Shown piece by piece: positions 1 through 6,964 of a stretch of 9,554 nucleotides of DNA; position 1 is the stretch's first letter, and each line of letters begins with the position of its first letter. The position numbers and the translations under genes were made by a program. The stretch covers positions 19,182-28,735 of the forward strand of contig NZ_MKEQ01000004.1 in assembly GCF_001875655.1 (NCBI RefSeq). Direction: 5' to 3'. Under the pieces are notes generated by a model that saw nothing but the letters and a program-made list of their open reading frames with translations, made no database searches and was not told where the DNA came from. The DNA comes from Enterobacter hormaechei ATCC 49162 (lineage in GTDB: Bacteria > Pseudomonadota > Gammaproteobacteria > Enterobacterales > Enterobacteriaceae).

Positions 1-143
1 TGAAAGAGCTTGATCAGTCCGTTGCCGATCTGGACAGCAAACTGGAAGACACCAGCGGTCGGCTTGAACAGGCCCAGAACGACCTCAAAAATGAAGTCTC
101 TGGCACGCTGGACAAGGTCAACGACGCGCTGCAAACAGGTTGA
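1..143 (+). CDS. Tail-tip protein gpJ-like, upstream fragment in the original frame (5' end outside window)
   Basis: The gene enters from the left in the frame whose first full codon is at 3-5. The 46 visible residues (starting KELDQSVADLDSKLEDTSGR) are charged and heptad-like, matching the coiled-coil character of the sequence that follows in another frame. This frame ends at TGA 141-143. Because coiled-coil gpJ sequence continues at once in the frame +1 to this one, I read this piece and the 136-2001 piece as one gene split by a one-base frameshift, not as two genes. The bulk of gpJ (baseplate hub and fibronectin-like domains) must lie left of the window. Seen: the two frames and the stop. 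Inferred: that they were one protein. Confidence 0.7.
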   Translation, partial: KELDQSVADLDSKLEDTSGRLEQAQNDLKNEVSGTLDKVNDALQTG

Positions 144-144
144 G
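129..144 (+). other. Apparent single-base frameshift in the tail-tip gene
   Basis: The reading CTG CAA ACA GGT TGA (129-143) stops. Ignoring one A of the AAA at 133-135 gives CTG CAA CAG GTT GAG GAC, i.e. LQQVED, which joins NDALQ smoothly to the downstream coiled coil VEDSNAALVELQETV. The simplest reading is one extra A in a short run: a sequencing or assembly indel, or a real inactivating mutation. I see no typical slippery heptamer, and gpJ is not a gene with known programmed frameshifting. Confidence 0.7.
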
Positions 145-2001
145 GACTCTAATGCGGCTCTGGTTGAGTTGCAGGAGACCGTTTCCGAGCAGGGCAAAGC
201 CGTTGCAGGTGCTGTGGAAGCGGCACACGCTGCGCTCGACAATGCCTCCGCGCTGATTGCTGAAGAGCGTGAAGCCCGTGTCGAAGGCGATAAGGCAAAT
301 GCCAAACAGATTGAGGCAATGAAATCCTCCGTCGATGACAGCGTTGCCGCCGTCGAAGAGATGAAAAAGACCGTTGCCGAAGTCGAACGCGCCAGCGCGG
401 AAGTATCGACCAATATCGAGGCTCTGGCCAAAACCAATATTGACCTCGCTCTGCGTCAGGATGAAGACCAGCACAAGCAAATGGTCAATAACGCGAAGAT
501 CGCCACCACTCAGAAGACGTTTGCCGACGATATGTCTGCAATGGCCTCAAAAGTGGAAGAGATCCGCGCAGAAATTGGTGAGGATATCCGGGCATCGATT
601 CTGGAAGAGACAACGGCTCGCGTAGAGGCAGATAAGGCTATTGCGACGCATATCTCCAAGCTGGAAGCCCAGCTCAACGACGATATTTCAGCGGCCATCG
701 TTGCTGAACAAGAGGCGCGTGCGACTGCGGATGAAGCGCTTTCTCGTCAGATCACCACGTTGCAGGCGAAAGTTGAAGGGGATATCAGCGCGGCACTCAC
801 TGAAGAACAGATTGCCCGAGCCACAGCGGATGAGGCGCTATCGAAGCAAATCACCCAACTGAAGGCCCAGACTGGTGAGGATATCAAAGCCGCCGTTGCG
901 GAAGAGACCCAGGCTAGAACCGATGCAGATGGTGCTCTGGCTTCGCAGATCAGCTCGCTGAAGGCTCAGACGGCAGAGGACATCAAGGCCGCTGTCGACA
1001 CGGAGACGAAAGCGCGTACAGATGCCGACTCTGCTCTGGCCGGGCAGATCACCAATCTTCAGGCTCAGACCGGCAAAGATATCAACGCTGCTATCACATC
1101 CGAAGCCACCGCGCGTGCAAATGCTGACGGTGCTCTCGGTAAGAGAATTGATACAGTTAAGGCTGAAGTTGATGGTAACTCGGCTCTCATCCAGGAGCAG
1201 GCGAAGGCAATTGCTGATACCGATAAGAAGGTTTCTGCTGCCTGGACGCTGAAGATGGAAACGTCTACCAGTGGCGGCCAGAAGTACGTTGCAGGTATCG
1301 CGCTGGGTATCGACAGCACCGGTCTATCGCAGTTTTTGGTTCAGGCAGACCGTTTTGGTCTGGTCAACTCCGTAAACGGGAAGATCACCACGCCTTTTGT
1401 CATCGAAAACAGCGTGGCGTATATGAACGGCGCTTATATCAAAGACGGCACAATCACTAACGCCAAAATTGGTAACGTCATTCAGTCGAACGATTACGCC
1501 GCTGGCAGTAAAGGCTGGATTATCCCCAAAAATGGTAGTCCTGAGTTTAATAACGGTACGTTCCGGGGAAGCATCACTGCGAACTCCGGCTCGCTGAATA
1601 ACGTTACCATCGCACAGAACTGCCAGATTCTGGGGAAACTGCACGCCAACCAGATTGATGGCGATATCGTTAAAGCCTACATGGTTAATGGCAGCAGTAT
1701 CTATCTTGCGCCTCAGACGTTCGCTCGTGTGATCTACGTTTCCGGTGGGTACTACTATTACGCTCCATCGGAGAATACCAACACCTATTCATGGTCAAGG
1801 ATTACTGAATATACGGTAAATGGTGTCAAGCAGCAGATGTATGGCAAACGAGACAACTCAGAAAACCAGTCCGGCATGTTCGGCTATTACAACTTGCCTG
1901 CTGGCCAGTCTGCAACTGTCGATGTTTATACCTGGCACGAGCAGCGTAAATACAATCACCGTGTTAACGAGCCTTATCTCGTTCTGGTGTTTAAGGCTTA
2001 A
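136..2001 (+). CDS. J: Tail-tip/central tail fibre protein, gpJ-like (host specificity), C-terminal part after the frameshift
   Basis: This is the C-terminal portion of a lambda gpJ-type protein, which forms the tail tip and contacts the host receptor in siphophages. The frame is open from just after TGA 1-3 to TAA 1999-2001, but it has protein-like character only from about 136, so an earlier TTG (10) or ATG (91) is not a credible start. In order: charged coiled coil (about 136-560); six 33-residue tandem coiled-coil repeats (562-1155); a DUF1983-like segment around 1240-1470 (METSTSGGQKYVAGIALGID, then FLVQADRFGLV and a GAYIKDGTITNAKIG motif) that is common in gpJ C-termini; a beta-rich stretch (FNNGTFRGSITANSG, LHANQIDGDI, about 1549-1665); and a Tyr-rich distal domain (SGGYYYYAPS) ending YLVLVFKA, which is the likely receptor-contacting tip. 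The family call rests on recalled motifs. The DUF4376 gene starts 17 bases after the stop. Confidence 0.85.
   Translation, partial: QVEDSNAALVELQETVSEQGKAVAGAVEAAHAALDNASALIAEEREARVEGDKANAKQIEAMKSSVDDSVAAVEEMKKTVAEVERASAEVSTNIEALAKTNIDLALRQDEDQHKQMVNNAKIATTQKTFADDMSAMASKVEEIRAEIGEDIRASILEETTARVEADKAIATHISKLEAQLNDDISAAIVAEQEARATADEALSRQITTLQAKVEGDISAALTEEQIARATADEALSKQITQLKAQTGEDIKAAVAEETQARTDADGALASQISSLKAQTAEDIKAAVDTETKARTDADSALAGQITNLQAQTGKDINAAITSEATARANADGALGKRIDTVKAEVDGNSALIQEQAKAIADTDKKVSAAWTLKMETSTSGGQKYVAGIALGIDSTGLSQFLVQADRFGLVNSVNGKITTPFVIENSVAYMNGAYIKDGTITNAKIGNVIQSNDYAAGSKGWIIPKNGSPEFNNGTFRGSITANSGSLNNVTIAQNCQILGKLHANQIDGDIVKAYMVNGSSIYLAPQTFARVIYVSGGYYYYAPSENTNTYSWSRITEYTVNGVKQQMYGKRDNSENQSGMFGYYNLPAGQSATVDVYTWHEQRKYNHRVNEPYLVLVFKA
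562..1155 (+). repeat. Six tandem 99-bp (33-residue) coiled-coil repeats in gpJ-like gene
   Basis: Units begin at 562, 661, 760, 859, 958 and 1057; a degenerate seventh starts at 1156. The protein pattern is roughly L-x-A-x-x-x-x-D-I-x-A-A-[IVL]-x-x-E-x-x-A-R-x-x-A-D-x-A-[LI]. The period of 33 is three hendecads (11 x 3), which suits a long continuous coiled coil. Units 4 and 5 are most alike at protein level (LKAQTGEDIKAAV and LKAQTAEDIKAAV). Confidence 0.85.
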
Positions 2002-2018
2002 AAATGGAGAAGGATATT

Positions 2019-2636
2019 ATGGAAGAAACCCCCGTCATCTCTGCTGTAAGGAATGCAGTGCGCAATCTTAGTGGCGGGATCTCCTGTGAGATTCAGTTTG
2101 ATGGGCTTGTTATGGAGGATGGTGTAACGCCTCTGTTTTTGCCATACACATTGGCAGAGACTGACACGTCACCTTTGGCAAAGAAGATACTTGAGGCGCT
2201 GGGGTCTGAAGCCAGTGGCGGTATCGCACCGTACCCTGATCAGGACGAGTACATTGAACGGTTGAAAGTCGAGAAGCTGGCAGAAATTAACGACTGGCGT
2301 ATTCGTCAGGAAAGTTTCACCGTCTATTTCGAATGGAACGGCCACCGCTGGGACGCGAATGACATTTCCAAAGAGCGGCTGGATATCTCGCTAAAAGCTG
2401 CGGCAGGCGGTCTTCCGGACAATTTCTTCTGGACAGATGCGGACAATAACGATGTTCCGGTAACGCTGGAGCAACTGAAGGAGCTAGAGATGCGAATGAC
2501 GCAGACGCTATTCGACCGCAAGTTCAGCATTCACGAACACCAGAGGGTGATGAAAAAAGACATTCTGGAGATGAGCGACCCTGAGCTAATCAAAAATTAT
2601 CAGGTCGGATGGGAGGATGGTTCTGCTCGACGGTAG
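2019..2636 (+). CDS. DUF4376-domain phage protein (tail accessory, function unknown)
   Basis: This 205-residue protein is encoded between the tail-tip and side-fibre genes. Its C-terminal half, from about KLAEINDWRIRQESFTV to the end, matches my memory of DUF4376: a helix, a short WNGHRWDAN strand pair, GGLPDNFFWTDADNN, then a helical EQLKELEMRMTQTL...HEHQR tail. The N-terminal part (about residues 1-85) is of unknown type and I cannot name it. No signal peptide or membrane segment is visible. I chose ATG 2019 because GGAG at 2006-2009 sits nine bases upstream; the in-frame ATG at 2004 would overlap that ribosome site and has only a weak one itself, giving 210 residues. Such genes often lie beside tail-fibre genes in enterobacterial phages, so a tail assembly or fibre-related role is inferred only. 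It ends at TAG 2634-2636. Confidence 0.75.
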   Translation: MEETPVISAVRNAVRNLSGGISCEIQFDGLVMEDGVTPLFLPYTLAETDTSPLAKKILEALGSEASGGIAPYPDQDEYIERLKVEKLAEINDWRIRQESFTVYFEWNGHRWDANDISKERLDISLKAAAGGLPDNFFWTDADNNDVPVTLEQLKELEMRMTQTLFDRKFSIHEHQRVMKKDILEMSDPELIKNYQVGWEDGSARR

Positions 2637-2661
2637 ACATCCATCTTTACATCGGTAAAAA

Positions 2662-2675
2662 TAAGTATGTACTTA
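2662..2675. repeat. Palindrome TAAGTA-TG-TACTTA upstream of fibre gene
   Basis: Six-base arms with a two-base centre, in the AT-rich gap between the DUF4376 and fibre genes. It contains GTACTTAC (2669-2676), shared exactly with the palindrome at 7750-7761 on the far side of the fibre-adhesin pair. It could be a protein-binding site or a trace of module exchange; no function can be shown from the sequence. Confidence 0.45.
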
Positions 2676-2680
2676 CTTAT

Positions 2681-2704
2681 GGCGGGCATGGATGCCCGTC
2701 TTTT
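2681..2704 (+). terminator. Terminator-like hairpin in the leader of the fibre gene
   Basis: The stem GGCGGGCA (2681-2688) pairs with TGCCCGTC (2693-2700) with one G-U pair, around loop TGGA, followed by TTTT (2701-2704). It looks like an intrinsic terminator. The fibre gene's ribosome site begins only two bases later, so transcripts must read through it, or fibre expression is attenuated here. Late transcription under a lambda Q-type antiterminator would pass such a site. The short T run makes it moderate in strength. Confidence 0.6.
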
Positions 2705-2716
2705 CAAGGAGAGAAT

Positions 2717-5700
2717 ATGTGGTACAGGGAAGGTACTATCACATTTACACAGGGAAGTGACGCACTTTCTGGCACTGGCACGTACTGGAATGTGACCGCC
2801 AACGGCGTTCTGCCGGGCATGATCGTCATCGGCCCTGACAACAAATTGTACGAAATTAAGCGCGTAATCAGCGACACAAGCCTGATTCTCGCGGAGCCGT
2901 ACACGGGCGAGACCCAGACGGACGTTCCGTGCCGCATCATCACAACCTATGAAGGCGACTTAACGCAGTTCAGCGCACGCTTTACCGCGCTCATGACCCG
3001 AATGTCAGCCGACTCGAAGACGATGCGCAGCTGGTTGACGGCAGTTGATGAGGTAACGCTTGAGCGTGAAGACGGTACGGAAGTGACCGTGAAGTCGCTG
3101 ACGCAGATCGTCAATGAGCATAACGCAAACCAGAAATGGTATACGGATAACGCCGACGTTATCAATGCCGCTGGCGACAAGGCCAGGGAAGCTGCTGCCA
3201 GTGCCGCGGCCGCTGCGGAAAGCGCCAATACAGCGTCTACCAAAGCCACCGAAGCAAGCCAGAGTGCTGCCGCAGCTGCTGCATCAGAAAACGCTGCCGG
3301 TGCAAGCGCTTCCGCCGCAAAAACGTCTGAAACCAATGCTGAGAGCTTCAAGGTAGATGCTGCTGCGTCTGCCGCGACAGCGTCTACCAAAGCGACTGAA
3401 GCGGGAGAATCAGCCACGAGTGCCGCGGCATCCAAAGATGCGGCGAAAGCATCTGAAACTCAGGCTGCGACCAGCGCGTCCGAAGCCTCTGCTTCGGCGT
3501 CTGCCTCGTCTGACTCTGCTGCTGCTGCCAAAACCTCTGAAACCAATGCCTCTGCCTCAGAGCAGGCCGCCGCTGGCAGTGCAGCTGATGCGCTGGCCTC
3601 AAAAAATGCGGCTAAGGAATCAGAAACCCATGCTGCTTCGAGCGCCGGTGAGTCGGCGGCAAGTGCTGCGGCTGCCAAAACGTCAGAAACCAACGCCGAC
3701 GCATCACAGAAGGCTGCTGCTGCCAGCGAGTCAGCTGCCGCATCCAGCGCGAACGCCGCTTCCGAAAGCGCCACCGCTGCAGGTGAGTCTGCTGACGCCG
3801 CTTTAGCGAGTCAAAACGCGGCTGCGTCCAGCGAAGAGAAGGCAAAAACTTCGGAGACCAATGCAAAGGCGTCCGAGACAGCTGCATCGGAGAGCGCAAC
3901 GGCTGCCGAAGCATCAAAAGCGGCTGCCCAGAACTCAGAAGCCCACGCAGGGGAAAGTGCCGCTGCCGCAGCTGGCAGTGCTGATGCTGCGAGCAAATCA
4001 GCTACTGCGGCTGCCGATTCGGCCACAACTGCAACAGAGAAGGCCAACGTTGCCAGTGAACAGGCGACAGCTTCTGAGGCATCTGCCGCAGCCGCCAAAA
4101 CCTCTGAAACCAACGCGAAGTCTGCTGAGACCGCCGCTGAAGGATCTGCAACAGCTGCTGCCAAATCCGCAGGTGAGGCTGCTGCTTCCGCAACGACTGC
4201 GACCGAAGCGATGGCAGTGGCTGAAGCTAAAGCCAAAGAAGCCTCTGATTCTGCTGCTCTGGCATCCACGAAAGCAACTGAGGCGACCGATGCGGCTGCC
4301 GGGGCGAAAACTTCTGAACTGAATGCCAAAGAATCAGAAACGAAGGCTTATGAGTACGCCCAGAACGCCCAGGCCAGTGTTGCCAGTGTGAAATGGAAAG
4401 GGACTTCGGCTGAAATGGACATGGCTACCGACGCGCCGAAGTGGGTGAAAGTGTCCACGGCACGTATGCCACAGTCGACCAGCACCGTATACATCGAAGT
4501 GATCGGCGGGGCAGGGTACGAAGCCGGGCAGCCAGCGCTTGCTGCAATGGCCGATATCGTGCTGCGAACTGCTGCAGGCGATCCGAAATCGGTGAATGCG
4601 GTCGCTTATCGCACTATGGATTCGGCTGTGCTGTCTGTAGCTACCGTGAACACGGCTGATGATAACTACGACATTTACATCAAAGCTGGCGCTGGCTCTC
4701 AGAAGCTGGTCGTCAACCTGCAATCTGCCGGTGCTGTGGTCGAAACTCTGGAAGTACTGGAGGTTGTGGATACGCTGCCTGAAGACGCTGTAGAGGGGAC
4801 TGTCTACCATCGCGTCATTTCTGATCAGGATGGCTCCATTACCGGTTCGCTGGTGGGTAACGCAAGTACCGCTACCGTGCTTCAAACCGCTCGTTATATC
4901 GGTGGGGTGAGATTTGACGGTTCGACTGATATCAACCTGCCAGGTGTGAATATTCAGGGTGATCAGAACACCACTGGTAATGCCGCTACTGCAACCAAAC
5001 TGCAAACACCGCGGACAATCAACAGCGTAATGTTCGATGGCTCTGCCAACATTACTATCCCGACGTTGGTTTCCCGCGGGCGAGTTAATGCGCTGGCTTC
5101 GAACACTCAAGGGGCCATGCCTGGCATTCAGATGTATGAAGCCTATAACAATAGCTATCCAACGGCTTACGGCAACGTTATTCACTTGAAAGGTGCTTAT
5201 GCGTCTGGTGAGGGTGAACTTTTAGTTGGTTGGAGTGGAACAAGCGGTGCTCATGCCCCGGTATATGTGCGATCTCGACGTGATGCCGGTGACGCAAACT
5301 GGTCTGGTTGGGCACAGGTTTACACCACAGCACACAAACCCACAGCGAAAGACGTTGGGGCCGCGCAAGCATTTAGCGCGTCGTACAGCACAGGGGCTGG
5401 TAATTGGACTACCGCTGAATTTATCGCATGGCTGAAGGCGCGTGGTGCTTTCGAAGTGCCGTACTGGATGATGAAGGGTTCCTGGTCATATGCCGACAAT
5501 AAAATTATCACTGATACAGGTGTCGGCAATATCTGCCTTGCTGGTGCGGTTATCGAGGTTTTAGGTACCGAAGGCGCAATGACCATCCGAGTTACTACGC
5601 CTACAACGACTACCGGTGGTGGGATTGCCTGTGCTCAGTTCACCTATATTAATCACGGTAGCGCGTATGCCCCTGCCTGGCGCAGAGATTACAACACTGC

Positions 5701-6898
5701 TCTCAAACCCACTGCGGCTGATGTCGGTGCGTTACCGATTTCTGGCGGAACAATGACTGGTGTGCTGACGCTGCAAAATGTGAGTCAGCCCCTCAAGACG
5801 CAAGGTGGAGGCATTCTGGCAAATGATGGAAATTTATACATTAATAAGTCGGGATTTGCAGGCTGGATTGATGCGCTATTTATGAAAAACAGCGGCGGTA
5901 CGATGTCCGGACAGCTTAAGATCCGCTCTACGGATGGGTTACGCATTTACGATGCGGCATACGGGATGATTTTTCGCCGTTCCGAAAATAATTTTTACCT
6001 TATCCCGACAGCAAAAGACCAGGGAGAAAATGGTGATATAGGTTCGCTTCGTCCATTTTATGTAGATCTCACTAATGGCAGAGTAACAATGGGCAATGGT
6101 GCTGTTGTTAACGGTGGTCTTGGGCTGGGTGTGGTCAATGGTCTTGGCGGTAATTCCATTGTTCTGGGTGACAATGACACCGGCTTTAAACAGAACGGAG
6201 ATGGCATTCTGGATGTTTACGCCAATAGCGCCCATGTTTTTAGGTTCGTTAATAGCACGCTGCAAAGCCTTAAGCCGTTGAGTGTAACGGGTGACATCAC
6301 GTCAAGTGCGTGGGTTTACGCCAACCGTTTTTCCATCAACAGCGGCTCTGGCGCGTGGATAGATATGCGTAACCAGAACGTCATCTTCGGGAGGAACGCT
6401 GTAAGTACAAGCTCTGCACAAGCGTTGTTGAGACAAGACCACGCGGATCGCAAATTCTTCTTGGGTGGCTTGGGAAACAGTCAGTTTGGTTTTTACATGA
6501 TCAACAACTCACGTACCGCAAACGGCACGGATGCGAACGCATACCTCCAGAATGATGGTACTTGGGTTTGTGGCGGTAATGGCAGCTTTAATGACGTTTA
6601 TATCCGCTCTGACCGTCGTAGCAAACGCAATATTCGCAAGATTGAACGAGCGCTCGACAAGCTGGATCGGATCGAAGGTGTTCTGTACGAGATTCAGGTC
6701 TGTGACCGGTATGAGCAGTCTGGCGGCCTCATCGCTCAGGACGTCCAGAATGTTCAGCCTGAACTGGTAACGGTTGACCATAACGATCAGTCAGGAGAGC
6801 CTCGTCTGCGTCTTAACTACAACGGCGTTATCGGCATGTTGGTCGAGGCTGTCAAAGAGCTGCGCGAGGAAGTGCGCGAACTGAAGGCAAAAATGTAA
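2717..6898 (+). CDS. Long side tail fibre with C-terminal Peptidase_S74 self-cleaving chaperone
   Basis: This is a 1393-residue fibre subunit, expected to be a trimer. I chose ATG 2717 because AAGGAG (2706-2711) lies five bases upstream and the protein then begins MWYREGTITFTQGSDALSGT, a recognisable fibre attachment N-terminus; a frame extension to 2609 runs through the upstream gene, palindrome and hairpin. Layout: attachment domain about 1-145; Ala/Ser/Thr-rich stalk about 155-557 with five exact KTSETNA motifs; a beta-rich domain about 558-690; two 29-residue repeats (714-742 and 754-782, pattern GNAxTATxLQTxRxI...FDGS); knob-like modules with YTTAHKPTAKDVGA and YNTALKPTAADVGA joints; GGTM[ST]GxL motifs; then the S74 domain 1298-1393. 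There, SDRRSK supplies the conserved Ser1298 and Lys1303 of the self-cleaving intramolecular chaperone family, followed by a closing coiled coil (VKELREEVRELKAKM). Cleavage before Ser1298 would release 96 residues. The N-terminus is not the lambda Stf type. It is followed by a gp38-like adhesin gene. Confidence 0.92.
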   Translation: MWYREGTITFTQGSDALSGTGTYWNVTANGVLPGMIVIGPDNKLYEIKRVISDTSLILAEPYTGETQTDVPCRIITTYEGDLTQFSARFTALMTRMSADSKTMRSWLTAVDEVTLEREDGTEVTVKSLTQIVNEHNANQKWYTDNADVINAAGDKAREAAASAAAAAESANTASTKATEASQSAAAAAASENAAGASASAAKTSETNAESFKVDAAASAATASTKATEAGESATSAAASKDAAKASETQAATSASEASASASASSDSAAAAKTSETNASASEQAAAGSAADALASKNAAKESETHAASSAGESAASAAAAKTSETNADASQKAAAASESAAASSANAASESATAAGESADAALASQNAAASSEEKAKTSETNAKASETAASESATAAEASKAAAQNSEAHAGESAAAAAGSADAASKSATAAADSATTATEKANVASEQATASEASAAAAKTSETNAKSAETAAEGSATAAAKSAGEAAASATTATEAMAVAEAKAKEASDSAALASTKATEATDAAAGAKTSELNAKESETKAYEYAQNAQASVASVKWKGTSAEMDMATDAPKWVKVSTARMPQSTSTVYIEVIGGAGYEAGQPALAAMADIVLRTAAGDPKSVNAVAYRTMDSAVLSVATVNTADDNYDIYIKAGAGSQKLVVNLQSAGAVVETLEVLEVVDTLPEDAVEGTVYHRVISDQDGSITGSLVGNASTATVLQTARYIGGVRFDGSTDINLPGVNIQGDQNTTGNAATATKLQTPRTINSVMFDGSANITIPTLVSRGRVNALASNTQGAMPGIQMYEAYNNSYPTAYGNVIHLKGAYASGEGELLVGWSGTSGAHAPVYVRSRRDAGDANWSGWAQVYTTAHKPTAKDVGAAQAFSASYSTGAGNWTTAEFIAWLKARGAFEVPYWMMKGSWSYADNKIITDTGVGNICLAGAVIEVLGTEGAMTIRVTTPTTTTGGGIACAQFTYINHGSAYAPAWRRDYNTALKPTAADVGALPISGGTMTGVLTLQNVSQPLKTQGGGILANDGNLYINKSGFAGWIDALFMKNSGGTMSGQLKIRSTDGLRIYDAAYGMIFRRSENNFYLIPTAKDQGENGDIGSLRPFYVDLTNGRVTMGNGAVVNGGLGLGVVNGLGGNSIVLGDNDTGFKQNGDGILDVYANSAHVFRFVNSTLQSLKPLSVTGDITSSAWVYANRFSINSGSGAWIDMRNQNVIFGRNAVSTSSAQALLRQDHADRKFFLGGLGNSQFGFYMINNSRTANGTDANAYLQNDGTWVCGGNGSFNDVYIRSDRRSKRNIRKIERALDKLDRIEGVLYEIQVCDRYEQSGGLIAQDVQNVQPELVTVDHNDQSGEPRLRLNYNGVIGMLVEAVKELREEVRELKAKM
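3178..4389 (+). repeat. Ala/Ser/Thr-rich fibre-stalk repeat region
   Basis: About 400 residues of low-complexity sequence built from AAKTSETNA-like units and SAAAASxxAA fillers, as in lambda Stf-type fibres. KTSETNA occurs five times, with variants such as KTSELNA, KASETQA and KESETHA. At DNA level, GCCAAAACCTCTGAAACCAA occurs exactly at 3527-3546 and 4094-4113, 567 bp apart and in frame, so recombination between copies could delete 189 codons cleanly. Long antisense Ala-rich frames here are composition artefacts. Confidence 0.85.
4856..5062 (+). repeat. Two tail-fibre repeat units (GNAxTAT...FDGS)
   Basis: Units at 4856-4942 and 4976-5062 encode 29 residues each, with the pattern G-N-A-[SA]-T-A-T-x-L-Q-T-x-R-x-I-x-x-V-x-F-D-G-S-x-x-I-x-[LI]-P. 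This repeat is common in fibre shafts of enterobacterial phages and probably forms part of the trimeric beta shaft. Confidence 0.75.
6608..6898 (+). other. Peptidase_S74 / intramolecular chaperone domain region of the fibre
   Basis: Codons for Ser1298 (6608-6610) to the C-terminus. The SDxRxK motif is seen as SDRRSK, followed by NIRKIERALDKLDRIEGV, GLIAQDVQ and NYNGVIGMLVEAVKEL, all standard blocks of the family. Members assist trimer folding and cut themselves off just before the Ser. Both Ser and Lys are present, so cleavage is expected here. Confidence 0.88.
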
Positions 6899-6908
6899 TC
6901 AAGGTGAA

Positions 6909-6930
6909 TGGTGAGGGGCCACCCTCACCA
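6909..6930 (+). promoter_or_regulatory. Strong stem-loop between fibre and adhesin genes
   Basis: A perfect 9-bp stem, TGGTGAGGG (6909-6917) with CCCTCACCA (6922-6930), around loop GCCA, starts 11 bases after the fibre stop. It has no T run, so it is not a normal intrinsic terminator. It could slow polymerase, protect the upstream mRNA end or set the fibre-to-adhesin ratio. The structure is seen; the role is inferred. Confidence 0.6.
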
Positions 6931-6964
6931 ATTCAGGATATTCACATCAAAAAGGAGATTAGAT

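Noticed and set aside
10..135. Protein-coding start of the downstream gpJ frame at TTG 10 or ATG 91
   Set aside because: The residues before about 136 in that frame (many Trp, Arg and Thr) do not look like the coiled coil, which is in the other frame there. No ribosome site is present.
129..144. Programmed translational frameshift in gpJ
   Set aside because: There is no slippery heptamer or rare-codon stop arrangement of a known type, and programmed frameshifts in siphophage tails belong to the tail assembly chaperone gene. An indel is simpler.
562..1155. CRISPR-like array or minisatellite
   Set aside because: The 99-bp units are contiguous, diverged, in frame and protein-coding, with no spacers.
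2682..2699. Telomere or resolution-site type palindrome (N15-like)
   Set aside because: The palindromes here are far too short and not followed by telomere-resolution features; the hairpin with a T run fits a terminator better.
2609..2716. In-frame upstream extension of the fibre protein from 2609
   Set aside because: It overlaps the end of the DUF4376 gene, translates through the palindrome and hairpin, and has no ribosome site. ATG 2717 has a strong one and gives a recognisable N-terminus.
3460..4329. Long antisense Ala/Ser-rich open frames under the fibre stalk
   Set aside because: They mirror the GC-rich repeats on the coding strand and have no ribosome sites or family motifs.
4334..5185. 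283-codon antisense open frame under the fibre mid-region
   Set aside because: No recognisable domain; the sense strand is clearly coding with conserved fibre repeats.
6908..6964. In-frame upstream extension of the adhesin from 6908
   Set aside because: It would translate the intergenic stem-loop and the Shine-Dalgarno sequence; GTG 6965 gives the 262-residue gp38-like length and N-terminus.
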